Source: Epiperipatus broadwayi
Taxonomy: Eukaryota > Onychophora > Udeonychophora > Euonychophora > Peripatidae
Direction: 5' to 3'
DNA: 64,000 nucleotides
Assembly (NCBI GenBank): GCA_028023455.1
Contig: JAQFVV010006197.1
Location: 16,427,254-16,491,253 of the forward strand
Numbering within the stretch: the first letter of the stretch is position 1; the number at the start of each line of letters is the position of its first letter. Made by a program: the position numbers and the translations under genes. Positions 13,101 through 28,100 of the stretch are shown piece after piece. The notes below the pieces were generated by a model. That model worked only from the letters and a program-made list of their open reading frames with translations. It was not told where the DNA came from and made no database searches.

Positions 13101-16100
13101 ATATAACATATAACTAGAAATCATTTTGTCATTAATCTATTCTAAAATTCTCAAGTTTTTTCTCTAACAGACATAACTGTTGGAAAAAAAAAAAATTAAC
13201 ATTTACTCAACTATAAACCAATTACTCTCAAAATAATTTTTTTTATAACCTTTAGCAATATATGTTTAATATCAAATCCCTGAACTTTTACATTTTTTAT
13301 CTTGCTAAATCATTTAGAGAAAATCTTTTTTCCAAAATTTTACTACTAATTTAGTCTCATCTATTTTATTTCTTTTAATATAGATACAGATTTATTATTT
13401 TAATTTTATAAATTATTTTAGATTTTCTTATATCATTTTTTATTTTAATATAGACTTTTTACACAATTCACACAAGATATTTACATTAATATTTAACACA
13501 TTATATATGATTAATTTATTTTTTAAAAAATCTCTTAACCATAACAACAGATTATATCAGTATCTATCTACAGAGAAAAAATTTATGGTTTGTGGCTCAA
13601 TAAAAATATGTTTAAAAGATAATTATATTACCTTATTATAGTCATTCTAAATGATACAGTTGATTAAAAGTTCTATTACATATTTATTATTTTGATTACA
13701 ATTACTTTTCCTTCTATTGGACATTGAATATTAATTTATCCAATAATTTTATAAATAAAACCACTTTATATTAAAAATCTCAAATTAATCCTGAATTACA
13801 AAACACACTTTCAGTATTCAACAGGTCAAACTCCAATTCCTTCTTCATATTATTTATATCAGTCTTATTATTACAAAATAAACAATAACCCAATTGTAAA
13901 TTAAATTCTTCCTATAAACTACAAATAGATAAAGCCAATACTATGTTTCTTACAAAAAATGCTTAGTGAATAAAATCAACAACTTTGAATAACAAAAACT
14001 CTAGCACTAACACATAATCATTTTTACCATAACTATCAATCTTTTAATAACACATAATCACTTTTATCTTACCTATAATCTTTCAAAAACTTTTAAAAAA
14101 ATTCATAAATTATAAATTACTCATTGATTTATAATGCTCCACATTTAATTCTGTTCATATTATCTCAGTCCTTAATATAATTCAGTTTCATTGTAATTCT
14201 CATTTTAATATTTTACTTTCACAATAAGTTCTGCAGAACGAGTTTATGTCCTTGGTTTAAAAAAAAATAGGTACTCATACTTATGACAACCCATCCCAGT
14301 CGATGGTGCTGTTTCCATGCAAAAGCACAGAAATATGCCATTTTCATGGCCAAATGTACGGCCTATAGAAAAGTTGTGTTCATATTAGCTGTTGCAGGCC
14401 TAGCTTGCATTGCACATGGCCTGCTAATGAGCTTCGCAAAGAGCGCACTTCACATATTGCTACCATACGATGTGAGGGTGTATGGAATTCAACTGGCCAT
14501 TATTCTTTTAATGTGCATTCGAAGTAATGATCTTATACCCTACCTGACATACTGTTACATAATAAGAATTGTAAACCTGTCCCCGCGCTGAAATGTATAA
14601 TGTAATTTAAAAATGTAATTATTCCATTCTATTAAATAATATTGTTTTGTAAAACAGCTACGAGACAAATCAAATGTCTGAGTTTGCATGTTGTTTTAGA
14701 AATCCTAAGATTGTTTTGATCAGAGTAGTGGATTTAATGGCCGATCCTGCGAATCGGCAAAAACAGTAGTCACCCCCCCTCCACCTTCCAACGCTACGCG
14801 CTGAAATATATAATGTACTTAGAAACTGTAATTTAGAAAATAATGTTTTAAAAAAAAAGTAAATATATTTTGAGAAAAATTCAATATTTTATATACGTTG
14901 GAAGTGTGAAAGCACGATTTAATATTATTATATTGAAGACAAACGTAAAGTATAAATATACATGTTATTAGTTTAAAAAAATGTAAATCCCCCCCCCCAA
15001 AAAAAAACCCGGTAAAAGCGTTATTTTAAAAAAAATTAAAATGTAATTCAGCCAGGTAACGTTATATCTATTTGTTTTTGACTAGCAACAGCGCCATCGA
15101 AAGGGATGGATTGTCATAAGTATGAGTACAAAAAATTCTCTCAATAAACAGTAATCCTTCTTATATTGTTATACTCCACAGCATATAGAACTACTTTGGC
15201 AATTATACAATCTTCTAGGTTCATCTAGCATTCTTACAATATTCAAAATGCCAGTATTCATTAAAAGATTACCAAGACAATATTCTGATTTGGAATATAA
15301 ACTAGTAAACATACAAAGTCCAATAAAAATAAGATAGAATCTTAATCTTATCATTTTAGCAAATAAAAATGTAAAGTATTCATGAACATAACAGACCCAT
15401 ATTACAGACAAAAAAAAATTCTTTCATAATATGAAATTTTGTTCGAAAATGGCTTATCCTCCAAAAAACAATACCATCCAAAAAAAAAATTCTGAATGAT
15501 ATACAAATTCACTTTTTATAAAAAAAAAAAAAAAATGTCATAAAAATGAGCTTAATAAATAATGTTTACTGTATATACTACTATGAACATCTCAAAAAAT
15601 TTTAAACATTCTTAAAATTAAACTATTTCTTATTGTAATATCACATACTAAAGCAATGTAAATATGACTGCTACTTCACATTTAATCTGCTTCAACCACA
15701 TGTTACTACTTTTATAAGCCATAATTGAAAAAAAATCAGTAACCAAAGAATACTAAGTGGTAATTCCAAACCTATTTCCCAGAATAATTTCTAGCTATTG
15801 ATATTCATCAATAGAAAACATGCTTTTTCTTCATGGATATCCAGCAGCCGCTTTTTATTCTTTTCATGTTATTCCAGTTAACTTGCTTGTAATTTCAAAT
15901 ACCCTAAAGTTTTGAATTTAAGCACATTTAAATAACTAAACAACAGAGGTCTGTCATTAGATTATAACTATATATTTTAGTGACCTCAGAAATAAGATAA
16001 ATGCAGACAGTTTTGATATTTTTATAAAAAGATGGTAAATATAAAATTATTATAATGACTTCTAGTTTATTTTAATCTGAAATAAATAGCAGCAATACAT

Positions 16101-19100
16101 CTTACATTATAATTTATAAGACATGTTACATGTAATACATCACTACTAAATCGTAAAGACAATCCAATCCCAGATTATTTCTATTATAGGTTTCAATTGT
16201 CTCGAGAAGATTATTCATTTATTTTTATGAAAAATTGTTTAACTGCTATAAATTTTTAAAGGAATTTTAGCATTTCTTTTTGCAGAATTTATTGTAGTCT
16301 TTGGTCAAGATAAATATTAAACATACTAAATGAAGCAATGATTTTTATTTAACAAATCATTCTTGAAAGCAGTGTTTTTAATGCTGCTAAATCTTTAATA
16401 GCATTAATGTTAACCAAATATAATAATTTAGAAAGTTATCGGTTTATTTCTCAATTATTTATCAAAATAATATCAAATACTGATTTAATAATGAAGACAT
16501 CAAAAGACTACTTAATCAATTTAATAGAAAATTTAAAATTTTCAATAAACAATGGATTTCTATCTTTAACATGTGCAAAATTCTTTAACATACAGCACAC
16601 CATCTAAATGACTAAACTGACCAAGAACATAAAAAAAATATTATTTACACAATTTAATCAGTTAATAACTGAAACAATAAATTAGGCAAAATCTATACAC
16701 AAATAATATAAATATCAAATAAATAAATAAATAAAGCTATTAATTAGCTAATGTATTTATAAACTGTGAAATTGCAAATACAATTATTTTAATTCCAATA
16801 ATGCAAAACAAAATTAAGAAACTATTGGGGGGGGGGGGGGCTTTCAAAAAAGTAGTCAGAAGCAAAAGTTAAAACATAGTATCAATAATAAAAAAATTAA
16901 AAAACTACCATATAATATATGCATCATACTTTTGAAGTTCATGGACTGGTTTCTTTAAATTATTGCAAAATTTGTCTTTAACTTTTTATTCCTTGACTTT
17001 CTATCTTGGTTTCTTTGTGGTTTTAGAAGGGTCATACTCATTTAAAAATGGCTGCTAATGATTTATATATGTCAATGTATGTATATTAAGACAACTATGC
17101 TCTACTTTAACGTGTATGATCATGTTAGCAATTTGGTTGTGATATTGACCTTTACACATTTTGATCAAGTTTTAATCTTTCCTATTAACACTAACAAATA
17201 ACTACTCTATGAAGCAAGAAACCAAGACTTTGTTAGGCAAATAATCATTCCCTGTAAATATTATTATTACTAATTCATAAAAAATTCTTGATAAAAAAAA
17301 AAAAAAAACCTCAATTTGAAATAGAATAGAACTAAATATTTTTTTCCAAACTCAAATGATTAAATAAATATTTAATTTATCCTCAGATAATAAATTAATC
17401 ACCAGAAAAATGTAATAGTCCTAAAATGTTTACTGATAATATTAATTAATTCACATCTCCAATATTAATAAAAATCTAAATTAAAACTTACTTAAAAATC
17501 ATTGCTAAATATCAAAATACATACTGTAACAGTCAGATTCGCATGCTTCGTTAACATAATGCAGAATTCGATCACCACACAGAAAAGCAGCACCATAGGT
17601 AGTGAAGCTACCACCAGTACTGAGTTCGATCATGGTTTATCGGTTCCACAATACACACTATGAAACAACGCATCTGATGCTACATTAGTAAACATTTCTT
17701 TAGGCACGGGGATGAGGGAGATGCGAGAGACTCATAGACTTTATTTTCAAGTTAGACAGATAATAATACTGCTGTTTAACATATATACAATAAACTACTG
17801 CTGTCCAACATATATAATAAGCTACCGCTGTTTAACATATATAATAATAATTTTAATAAAACATTTACTGCTGCTTGCTTTCCTCACTTCGCGACTGATT
17901 CTTTATATAAAAAAAAAAACATTCACTAGATCTGAGTATTTTTTGTACCTTCTTAAACTACACATACATCCCTGCTTTCTTTAAACTTGTTATTACATCT
18001 ACTGTCCATCCATCCATTCGACCCACAGTATCTCACTTGATTTATTTTTCTTATTATTTTTATCAAAAAAAAATTTATAGAATAAATGGCTAACGACTAA
18101 CTCGCGTAGCAAACGCTAACAAGAAATTTATATACATTATATGTCTATTCAGGGCATATGGGTGTTTGTAACGAAGGCTCACGTTGACGATGCCAAATGC
18201 TAAAAAAAAATTATACTATGTAACGGACAGATTCGTATGCCTCGTTAATATACTGCAGAATTCGACCACCACACAGAAAAGCAGCACCATAGGTAATGAA
18301 ACTTATAAAGGGGGGTGGGTTTTTAAATTGTAATATTATTATAATGAAAAAGTATGGATGGAATATAAGAAATAAACAAAATGAATTTGATTTAAATATA
18401 AATATAGATATGGAGAAGGAATGGGTTTGTAAAATTAATGGTAAGAAAGTAATTTATAAATGTAATGGAGAAGAAAGAATTTATAAAAGAGTTGTTAGGA
18501 AAGAAGAAATTGTTAAAATTGGGTTTTTGAATATGAAAGGTGGTAGGAGACCAGAAAAGTGGATGGAATTAAATAAAACAATTGAAAATGAAGAGCTTGA
18601 GATATTAGCAGTAGTGGAAACACATCTAAGAGAAGAAGAACCTATTTTGAAACTGTTGGTATGGCAGGGTATAAATAGAAAAGAAAAAGAAAAAAGGGGT
18701 GGTGGTATAGATGTTATATCAAAAAAATATTTTAATATTGTTAAATGTCAAGTACATTTGTGGTTTGAAATAAGCTTGGTAGTCAAGAATGGATGGTGGC
18801 TATAGTTTATATAGCCACTGGAGATAGTCAAATTATAATGGAATGGAATAGTAATAATGGAATGGAATAGTAATATATATGAATGTCTAGTTAAAGATAT
18901 ACAAAGTTTTAAAGAAAAAGGAAAGAAAATCATGGTTATAGGGGATATGAATGGACATATTGAAGAAATTGATGATGTAGATAATAAAAATGGGAAGCTT
19001 TTGAAGGAATTTTGTCAGAAAGTGAATTTGAGTATTGGAAATTTATTAAATATTTATGAGGGACAATACACATGGTCTAGAAATAATGTATTTCATACAA

Positions 19101-22100
19101 TAGATTATGTATTGGTAGAGAATGAGGGAATAAATAAAATAAAAAAATTAAGGTGTTTGATAATGAAGAGAAAGTATGCACTAGTGATTATAACTTCATT
19201 GTAATTGAAATGGTTAGTAATGTAATGGAGAATAGAAATAAAAGTAGAAATAATAGTGAAAGATATGGATGGAGAGTGAATGATAAGAATAAGTTGGAAG
19301 AGTATAAAATACAAGTTGAAGAAATTATGGAAGAGTGGGTTGGGGATGAGTATAAGGACTGGTGTAAAGAAGTAGAAAGTGGCAAATAGGGTTTTAGGTG
19401 AGAATATTCAGAAGAATAAAAGTAATAAAAAAATGAGAATTAGTAAAAGTGTAAAAGAGAGGAAAGAAGCATGTAGAGAATATAAGTATGCTATTAAGAA
19501 TAAGGAAAGTGCAAGAGATATATTTATGGGAAAAGTATTTAGAAAAGAAGAAGTTAGCTAAAATAGATAATTATAGAGAGAGAATGAAATTGAATAGTAA
19601 ATTGTTGGAGGACATTAATAAAAGTGGAAGAGATGGTAGTAAAAAATTTTGGAATTACATTAAAAGAAGGAATGTAGGGGAGAGAGAGATAGTATTATTA
19701 AATAGATGAGGGAATAGAGTGTAGCTCTAGAGAAGATTTAAAGATAAGCTTAAACAGATATGTAATGAATATAGAAAAGATGTTAGATGTGAATGATAGA
19801 GTGGTAGAAAACATGAAAGCATATAGTAATGGGAATATTAGGTTCTCAGAAAATGAACTGAATGAGGTAGAGAAGAAATTGAAAAGTGGAAAGGCAAGAG
19901 GTTTAGATGGATGGGCAGCAGAGATGGTAATGAATTTAGGATATAGGGCAAAAGTAAAGTTATTATTTTGTTTTAATAAAATGGCACAGAATAGTTTTCC
20001 GAAATAGTTGGAGTAATACAAGAGTAAGATTATTATTAAAAGGAAAGGGTAATGATCATAAAAAGTTGAATAATTATAGACCAATAGCGGTAACATCAGT
20101 TTTATATAAAGTTTTCTCATATATGGTGGCTAGAAGAGTTGTAAAATGGATGGAAGAGAATAATGTAGTGGGGAAAATGCAAGAAGGTTTTAGATTAGAT
20201 AGGCGTATAGGAGATATAGTTGGTAAAAGAGTATATATTTTTTCATGTCTTTTTTTTGCGGATGATATATTTTTGTGTGCAGAAAGCGAAGATATGGAAG
20301 TGATGTTGAGGACATGTGCAAGGGTTGGTAAAGAGATGGGGATTAAATTTAGTGAAGAAAAATCAAATATAATGATGGTTAATACTGGTGAAAGAGAAGA
20401 TGTAGAATTTTTATTGGGAAATATTAAGTTAAGTGTGGTGAATAGATATAGTTATTTGGGAATTATTTTAAGTAATCAGAAAAATTATTTGGATGAATGT
20501 GAGAAAAAATTGATAAATGAAGCAAAAGAAAAGAAAGGGATTGATAAAGAAATTAACAGTATTTTCATATAATAAATATGATGTAGTTAGAATTATATGG
20601 AAAGGAGTTGCAGTAGCAGGGTTAACATATGGTAATGATGCATTATATGTTAGTAAAGAGGTATTAAATTACTTAGAAAAAGTTCAAAGGGAAGTAGGAA
20701 GACATGCATTGGATGCAGATGTATGGACAGCAAGAGGAAATTCAAGGAGAAATGAGATGGTCAAGTTTTCATATGAAAGATGCAAAAAGTAAAATGAAAA
20801 TGTTTGGTAGATTGCAATTTAAGGATAATAAAAGAATAGCTAAAATAGTATTTAATTGAGTTATGAGTAAAGGGCAGGTAACAAGATGGGTGAGAAAAGT
20901 AATGTGGTATGCAAAAGATTTGGATAAAGAATTTATATCAGTATATTTATACAAAAGGTGGGATGATTGTGTTAAGAGGATTGTTGAGGGTTGTAGTAGT
21001 AAGGAATGGGATAAAAGAATAGATTTATTAATAAAGAATAGGGAGTTAGAGAGATGGAGAAATAGTATGGAGAGTAAAAAGAGTTTAAATATATATAGAA
21101 ATAAACAGAATATTAGGTGTGAGTTAATATATGATAATAGTAAGAAAAGTAGTTTATTATTTAAGGCTCGAACGGGATCTTTAGCTACAAGAGAATATAC
21201 ATGTAAATGAAAAAAAATGGGTAATTTATTTTGTAAAATTATGTAAGGAAGGAATAGAAAATATTAGGCATTTGTTAATTGAATGTAAATGCTTGAAAAC
21301 AGAAAGGGTACATATAATGAAGTTATGGAAGAATAAATATGAAAAACGTGTTTATACAGAAAGTGAATTATTGGTTTTTATGTTGGGTGTGGGAAAAGAT
21401 AAAGGGGATTTAGATATAAAGGTTATAGAGTTGACAAAGATTATGTTGTGGAAATGGGATGGAGCAGAATATGGGAAAATTTAGAGTGGGGAATGGAAAA
21501 TAAAGTGGCTAACAGGTTTATCTGGGCATAATTGCTGAGATATTCTTGACTTCGTTTAAGGAGAAGCCACAATACATCACATCATATCACATCACATCAC
21601 CAGCAGCACTGAGTTCGAACATGGTTTATCGGTTCCACAATACACACTACGAAACAACACATCTGATGCTACATTAGTAAACATTTCTTTAGACATGTGG
21701 ATCAGGAAGATGTGAGAAACTCATAGACTGTATTTTCAAGTTAGACAGATAATACTAAATCTAGACATTTATATTTTAAATAATCGAGGAGACATTATAC
21801 TGAAGGTGTGTCGAATAAATAAATATAAGACGGCAAACGTATGGTTTGAAATTATTTAATTATAACATTTCATACTAAAAATTATTTAAATAAAACATAA
21901 TTATATTAAAATTCTAGTAGCGGTATTATTCTTCTGATACTGTTTTATATTTACAATGAAGTACAATTATTTGACTGACGTAATCTAGCTACCTGAATTC
22001 TTGAGCAAGTATTTCAAGATCATGCCTTCGGGGATTTAATATCTTTGCAATGCATGAGACTAAATTAGGAATGATAATAGCAGCTGCTGACATATATTTT

Positions 22101-25100
22101 ATTTAATTAAATAAGATATTTCTAAGGAATTAATTATGGGCAGACATTGATTTGAGAGCGAATTTTTGTCATATAACGTAGAGACAGAGTCATACTTGGA
22201 ATAATAAAATTAATAATAAAGAAACACGTGGTATGTTTAGAACTGCGATACGAGTGTGGCAGTACATTAAAACTGCGGAGCCAATGGATAAATTTAAAAC
22301 AACGAGCTGGCGTTTGCCATAGGCTCAAATGTAAAGAGGTCACATAAGCATCATCAGGTGTAAAGGGTCTGTACCGCAATTACTCCCTGACTGCATGACG
22401 AGCGTCAAGCCCTATGAGAACATTCATTATGTCCACTTGTGTAGGACGACTAGGATTCAGTAAATACTGTATGATCCGGGATATCCAAGACTCGAAGATG
22501 GATTATCGCATCTCCAAACAGTAACACATGTATAATTAACATAATATACTGTTAAGATTTACTATAAAATTTATGACTTGGTCTTATATTACCAACATTT
22601 AATAAATAACGTGTTTTGCTCTCAAAGAAATGTAATTAATGGGTTTATCGAATAACTTTATTATTTCAAATTAAAAGCAAGTTTAAAAGGTAATTGTAAG
22701 TTAGGGTGGTTACTCTAAGAACTAATATGTCCGCCACTTGCTACGTAGTAGACTCCTGCATATACAATAAGTGAAGCAATGAATGCGTGTCGATTAATAT
22801 GAAAATAACTGGAACAAAATAATCTAACGTAAATAAATATCAATCAAAGGATTTGCAGGACATGCATCCATCATTTTCACGTAATCATGTATTTATCTAT
22901 TAAGGAATTATGGTGATTTCCAAGCTGACCAGCCAACAGAAGTATGTAAAAGAAATTTACTATTTGGTTGTCGCACAAGATGGCAACCATTTTAATTAGA
23001 ATTTATATTTAAAATTTGGCAAGGCCCAGTCGGAAATCTTATGGGCATGCTATTATTAAATAATAAAAAATGTAAAAGTAGAAATACGCATCCAAGAAGT
23101 AGACAGAGTTAGGTAAGCTAGATTATTAAAAGAATTTACAGAATAGATTAAAAATTAAATTTATCAGTGTACAATTTATATAGAGTGAGCTATAGCTTGA
23201 ATATAATTTAGAGTACTCTAAAGGCCTTGGGTAGTACCTGTTTTATAAGAACTTTTCATGTTCCATGGTCAGTTGCAAATTCTTCATTAGTTTAAGCAGT
23301 AGCAGTTCTTTCCCGCACTCAGGTTATGGATTCCTTTCAGTAGCAGCAGCAGCTTTCCGATTACTTGGACAGCAGATCCTCAAGATTTAATTTGTGAAGG
23401 GCATATGTGGAGATTCGGGCATCTGATCGACCAACTCCAAGGGGAGAATAGTCTGGGGCTTTCTACTCGATCACCTTGAAATGGACGAATTAATTTAAGA
23501 TTCTTTGATTCTCTCAACCATGCAAGAGCACAGCACAAAGTCTAATTAAAAAAAGTTTTAAAATCAAAAATGCCCTCTTTTTCTTTATCTTCTCTTTCAA
23601 TTTCATTCTATTTTATTTTTAGCTCCATTCATTTGCCCCGAGAAGAATCAATGCATTTTAAAATTTTAATTAATTCAGAAAGCTACATTCCTATTGTTTA
23701 GGTTTATTTTACCTTTTTAACATTTTAGTAATTAAAACTTTTAGGGAAATTTTCTAATTAATCCATTATCTCTCACTGACCATGACTTGCCAAATTTCAA
23801 GTACAAAGGGGATTTATAATTTATTTTTACTTTTCTTTAAATTAAAATCTAATTTCAAAATTATTATTTAAAATACGATTTTTAAAACAGCAATAAATTA
23901 ACGAAAGTTTATAATTTAAAATAAATAGTTAAAGTTATATAAACATTATATAACTAAATGAGAAATTTAAAATTATATCAAATATTTGTATTTATTGTTT
24001 TAAATTTGTTATCGAAGTATGTGTGCATTTACAGTGACTTTTACAGATACTTATACATTTTTAATATCGCTACACACACAATTCGATACCAAAAAGTTTA
24101 AATTTAGGTAGGATAAAGGTGGTGGGTGAGAGAGATTCGAATTTGAATCTTACTGTTTCAATACTAAATCTGTTGGAACTTATTATGTAAATTATTTGCA
24201 CAATGACAAAAATTTACAAATGATTTTAGAAAATTAAAATAATTATACTTTGATCCTACACTGCAGTATTAATGATCATACTGTTTACTGATAAAAATAC
24301 TTCAAGAACAAAAAAAAAAATTATTGGAAAAAAACCTTTAGCTTTGCTAAAATTCCCAAAGTACCACCCTTCTTACTGGATCATTTCACAAACATCAAAA
24401 TTACAAATTTTCTATTTATCAAGATACCTAAGTAAAAAAAATTGATTATTTGATACTGTTATCTTTGCTTCAGTGCTGTCAACTAAAAATATCTTAGTCA
24501 TGATCTACTTGTCAGCTGGATCCAGAAAAAAAATTCAAACATTAAAATAACAAATCTATTAAGCATTTAAAAACTCAAACTTACTGTGATGCTGAAAAGA
24601 ATTTTGATAAATCCTTAAATTAAAACATAAATACTATTCAAAATAGTAACAATTTCATTTTAAAATGTATCCCTAATAAAATTATTGAAAATACTGCAAA
24701 TATTTTAATCCTGGATAAATTTTTGTGTGTCTTACATATTGAAAAATGATAAAGCTTTAACATAGCATATCCACATACTCTACTGATAGATGATTTGTTA
24801 AACAAAGTAGATCACATAAGTTGCATTCATAAAAATCTATCATACCTCTATGTATTAACCCATGGCAATGTCAACAAAATCCATTTAGTAAAACATATTA
24901 ATGCTTTTCTGAATAAACTCTTCAATCAGGAAGACTGAGGAAATCATTGGCAATAACATTCATTTGTTGAATTTCACACCCACCCACACACATAAAAAAA
25001 AAAAAAAACAGTCAAAAATTTTAACAGACAATGAATTAAATTTCTCAGTTAACTTTTTTGTATCAATATTCAAAGAATTATCAAATAAAGTTGAAAATTT

Positions 25101-28100
25101 TGATAATAATGCCACTTTTGAGTGATTACTGTACTAGAAAAAAATACAATATTACTAAATATTTATATATTACTCGTTTCAATTGAATTTGCGCGGAATT
25201 GGTAAATTGTACACATATGGCAGACCATTCAATCCGCCATTTTATTACGATTAAAATAAGGTGTGATTTTTTTTTATACGATGAAATTTGGATTTTTTAT
25301 TATTTTTTTCCTAAAATACAATTTTTAATTATTTATTTTTCTCATTTTTTTAAGATTTTCTAACCGTAAAACTTCTTTATGAATGAATTGCATTCTCTTA
25401 CTGTTTGATATGGATATAAAATTGCCGATGTGTGTTGGTAAGCCCTTTTTCTAGACGCTAATTTTCGTGGCATTTGGAAACTACAACGTCAAAAAAAAAA
25501 AAAGGATTGGAGTCATTTTTTATCTGCAAGGACAACTGTGGTTACCACATCTAATGCCTTCACAGCAGGATTCAAATTTCAAATGGACACTAACATTTAG
25601 CCAGGAATCAGTGAGTATTCAATTACTTTTATTACTTATTTTTTTATTACTTATTTCTTTATACAAATTAAACGTATGTATAAAAAAATAAATATGCTAT
25701 AGAATTTTAGACAATACATTTCAATGATATAAAAACATACACATCCAGACTCGATCATATTAAGTATATTTAGTGCAATAGGCAAGATATATTATGATTT
25801 TATTTGAGTATTCAATTAGTTTTATTACCTATTTTTATAACTTATGTTTTTATTACATATTTTTTTATATAATTAAATATACAGTATGTGGAAAAGAATA
25901 AATAGGCTAAAGAATTTTAAACAATACATTTCAATGATATAAAAACATACAGATCCAGACTCAATCATATACCCTCAACCATCCACTTTCATCTTCCACA
26001 CACACATATACTCAGTGCTCATAATAAATTTGTTTATTTTGATGTTTATTGATTTTACTTAGTTTTTATTTACTTTATCTTAGAGAAATTTTTGTTTGAT
26101 ATTTATTTTTTGAGTACACTTTATTTACTTGAAAAGAATACTATTTTAGCCCCTTCCCCAATAATATAATAATTAATTATATTTTTAAATATATTACAAT
26201 TTACTAAAGTTCTCTTTGCATAATATCTCATAAGCGGTTCTTATGTTTGATGTTTATTTGAGTACACTTTTTACTTGAAAAGAATATACATTTTAGATCA
26301 TACTCCATTTTTCACTAATATAATATAATAATTAATATATATAATATTATAACATAATAATATAATACATTACATTTTACTAAAGTTCTCGTTGCATAAC
26401 TGTTATTTTTTCCCCCCACTAAAAACCAAACATATTTCTAACAGATACCATGCATGGAAAGACAACCAAAATTTTAGCAGATACCTTGATATGGAAGGAC
26501 AGGATCTGGGTCAGCTATTAAAAATGCAAGCTACCAATCGCATTGTTTTCGTAATTTTTTCACTGGAAAAATTGCCTCAGGTAAGACATATTATATATCA
26601 TTTTTTCCAGCAATTTGTGACAAAAGTGATAATGCTGTCTAAGAAATTGTCATTTTAACATTTAACTTTCAAAATTTAGAACTTGTAAACCAATGTGAAA
26701 ATAAAGATGTTTAAAAGTGTTAATAAATCTTTTTTCTTAATTTTTTTTTTTTTTGAGGTAATGATTATTTTATCAGCTTTATTACATTCTTTCATATTTG
26801 TCTTTCTAACAATGTATATATATTTATATTTATTGTAATAAAATAGAAAATATTATACCGGTTCATCCCTACCCTGATAAGGTAAGCATGCGCACATATC
26901 GAACATGAAACAAATATGGCGGCACAGCAGGTTAGGAAGTAATTTCAAATCTTTTTTATGATCGGTTTGATACAGTCATCGGTATGTTTATAAAAGTATT
27001 GACTCTTACATACCTTTGAAAGATTTCTTTAATTTCAATCCTTTGCGCCACTCCCAGAAAGAAAAAGATTAATTCCCCCTCCTGAAAGGATATGTAAGGC
27101 CAATAACATGAAATAAAATGAATCAAATGAAATCTAATAGAAATAAACACCCAATGACCAAAGATTTAAATCCTGATCCCATATACCAGCTCATCATTCT
27201 CTTTATCTCAGGTAAAGAAATGGGAAACTAAAACTCGTGCAATTATCTAAGTGTCTTATTACGTTAGAGAAAAAAAACGAATAAATTATCAAAGCAGTAA
27301 GGTAGTTTTATAAATGTTAAATAAATGTTTATTGAATCCCTTCACCAATTCCCAAGATAAATATTATAATAATAAACCCCCAATGCATAATAAATAATAA
27401 TAAAAAAATATATATATGAGAGTATTATAGATATATTAACAAAGAAAGAGAATGTAAAATTATAAAGAATCAACTAGTGAAAAAGTGGTCTGAGGTTCAT
27501 AACTCGCACACGAATACATTTCGTAAACCCTGAATGGTAAGTAAAATATTATCTTAATGAAAGAAATACATTAATAAAAGATTTATTACATTGACATTTG
27601 TATAAAATTACTAGCGTAAAAAAAATAATATTAATAAGGGTACCACATAAAGTCTCTATCGTAAGTCTAGGGGTTCTGAGTAAGCCAAGTATCTGTTCAT
27701 CCAGGGCGGCAGGGACTTCTCTTTAATACGGCATCATTCGGCTGCTTTCATTATCATTTGGTGGCTGGATTCAGGAGACCTTTCGGTTATTGTTCCATGG
27801 CTCTCACGATCATTTGATGGTTGGATTCAGGAGACCTTGCTGATGGCAGGAGCGGAACTGGGCGGGCGCGCTGACTGGGGGTTCCTACCCCATGACCATT
27901 TCACTGACGCAAGTACATTTGTACTTGAGGTTTAATAATAAATTTTCTCTTTGGTTAACGATTATCAACTAACAGTAGTGCTTTCTTTTTGTTTTCTACA
28001 GCACTGGTAACGATTCTTTTACTTTGGGTTTTTCAAATACCAACACCTTCCCACAAACACAGTTCTCTACCGCACTAATACGAATTGTCTAGTTGGAAAC

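Noticed and set aside
14283-14591. 102-codon ORF, hydrophobic and cysteine-containing
   Set aside because: It begins inside the terminal inverted repeat of a non-autonomous element and shows no domain; the related sequence at 63.1 kb does not keep the frame.
22134-22379. 81-codon minus-strand ORF in a less AT-rich patch
   Set aside because: No motif or neighbouring exon; length is compatible with chance at this composition.
24140-24165. GATTCGAATTTGAATC as a tRNA B-box
   Set aside because: A short palindrome without an A-box or cloverleaf around it.
25467-26580. Possible two-exon plus-strand gene (exons about 25,467-25,607 and 26,441-26,580) with GTGAGT and CAGGTAAGA donors
   Set aside because: No recognisable protein similarity; the gap between the exons is made of local duplications, and the first exon contains a 12-A run.
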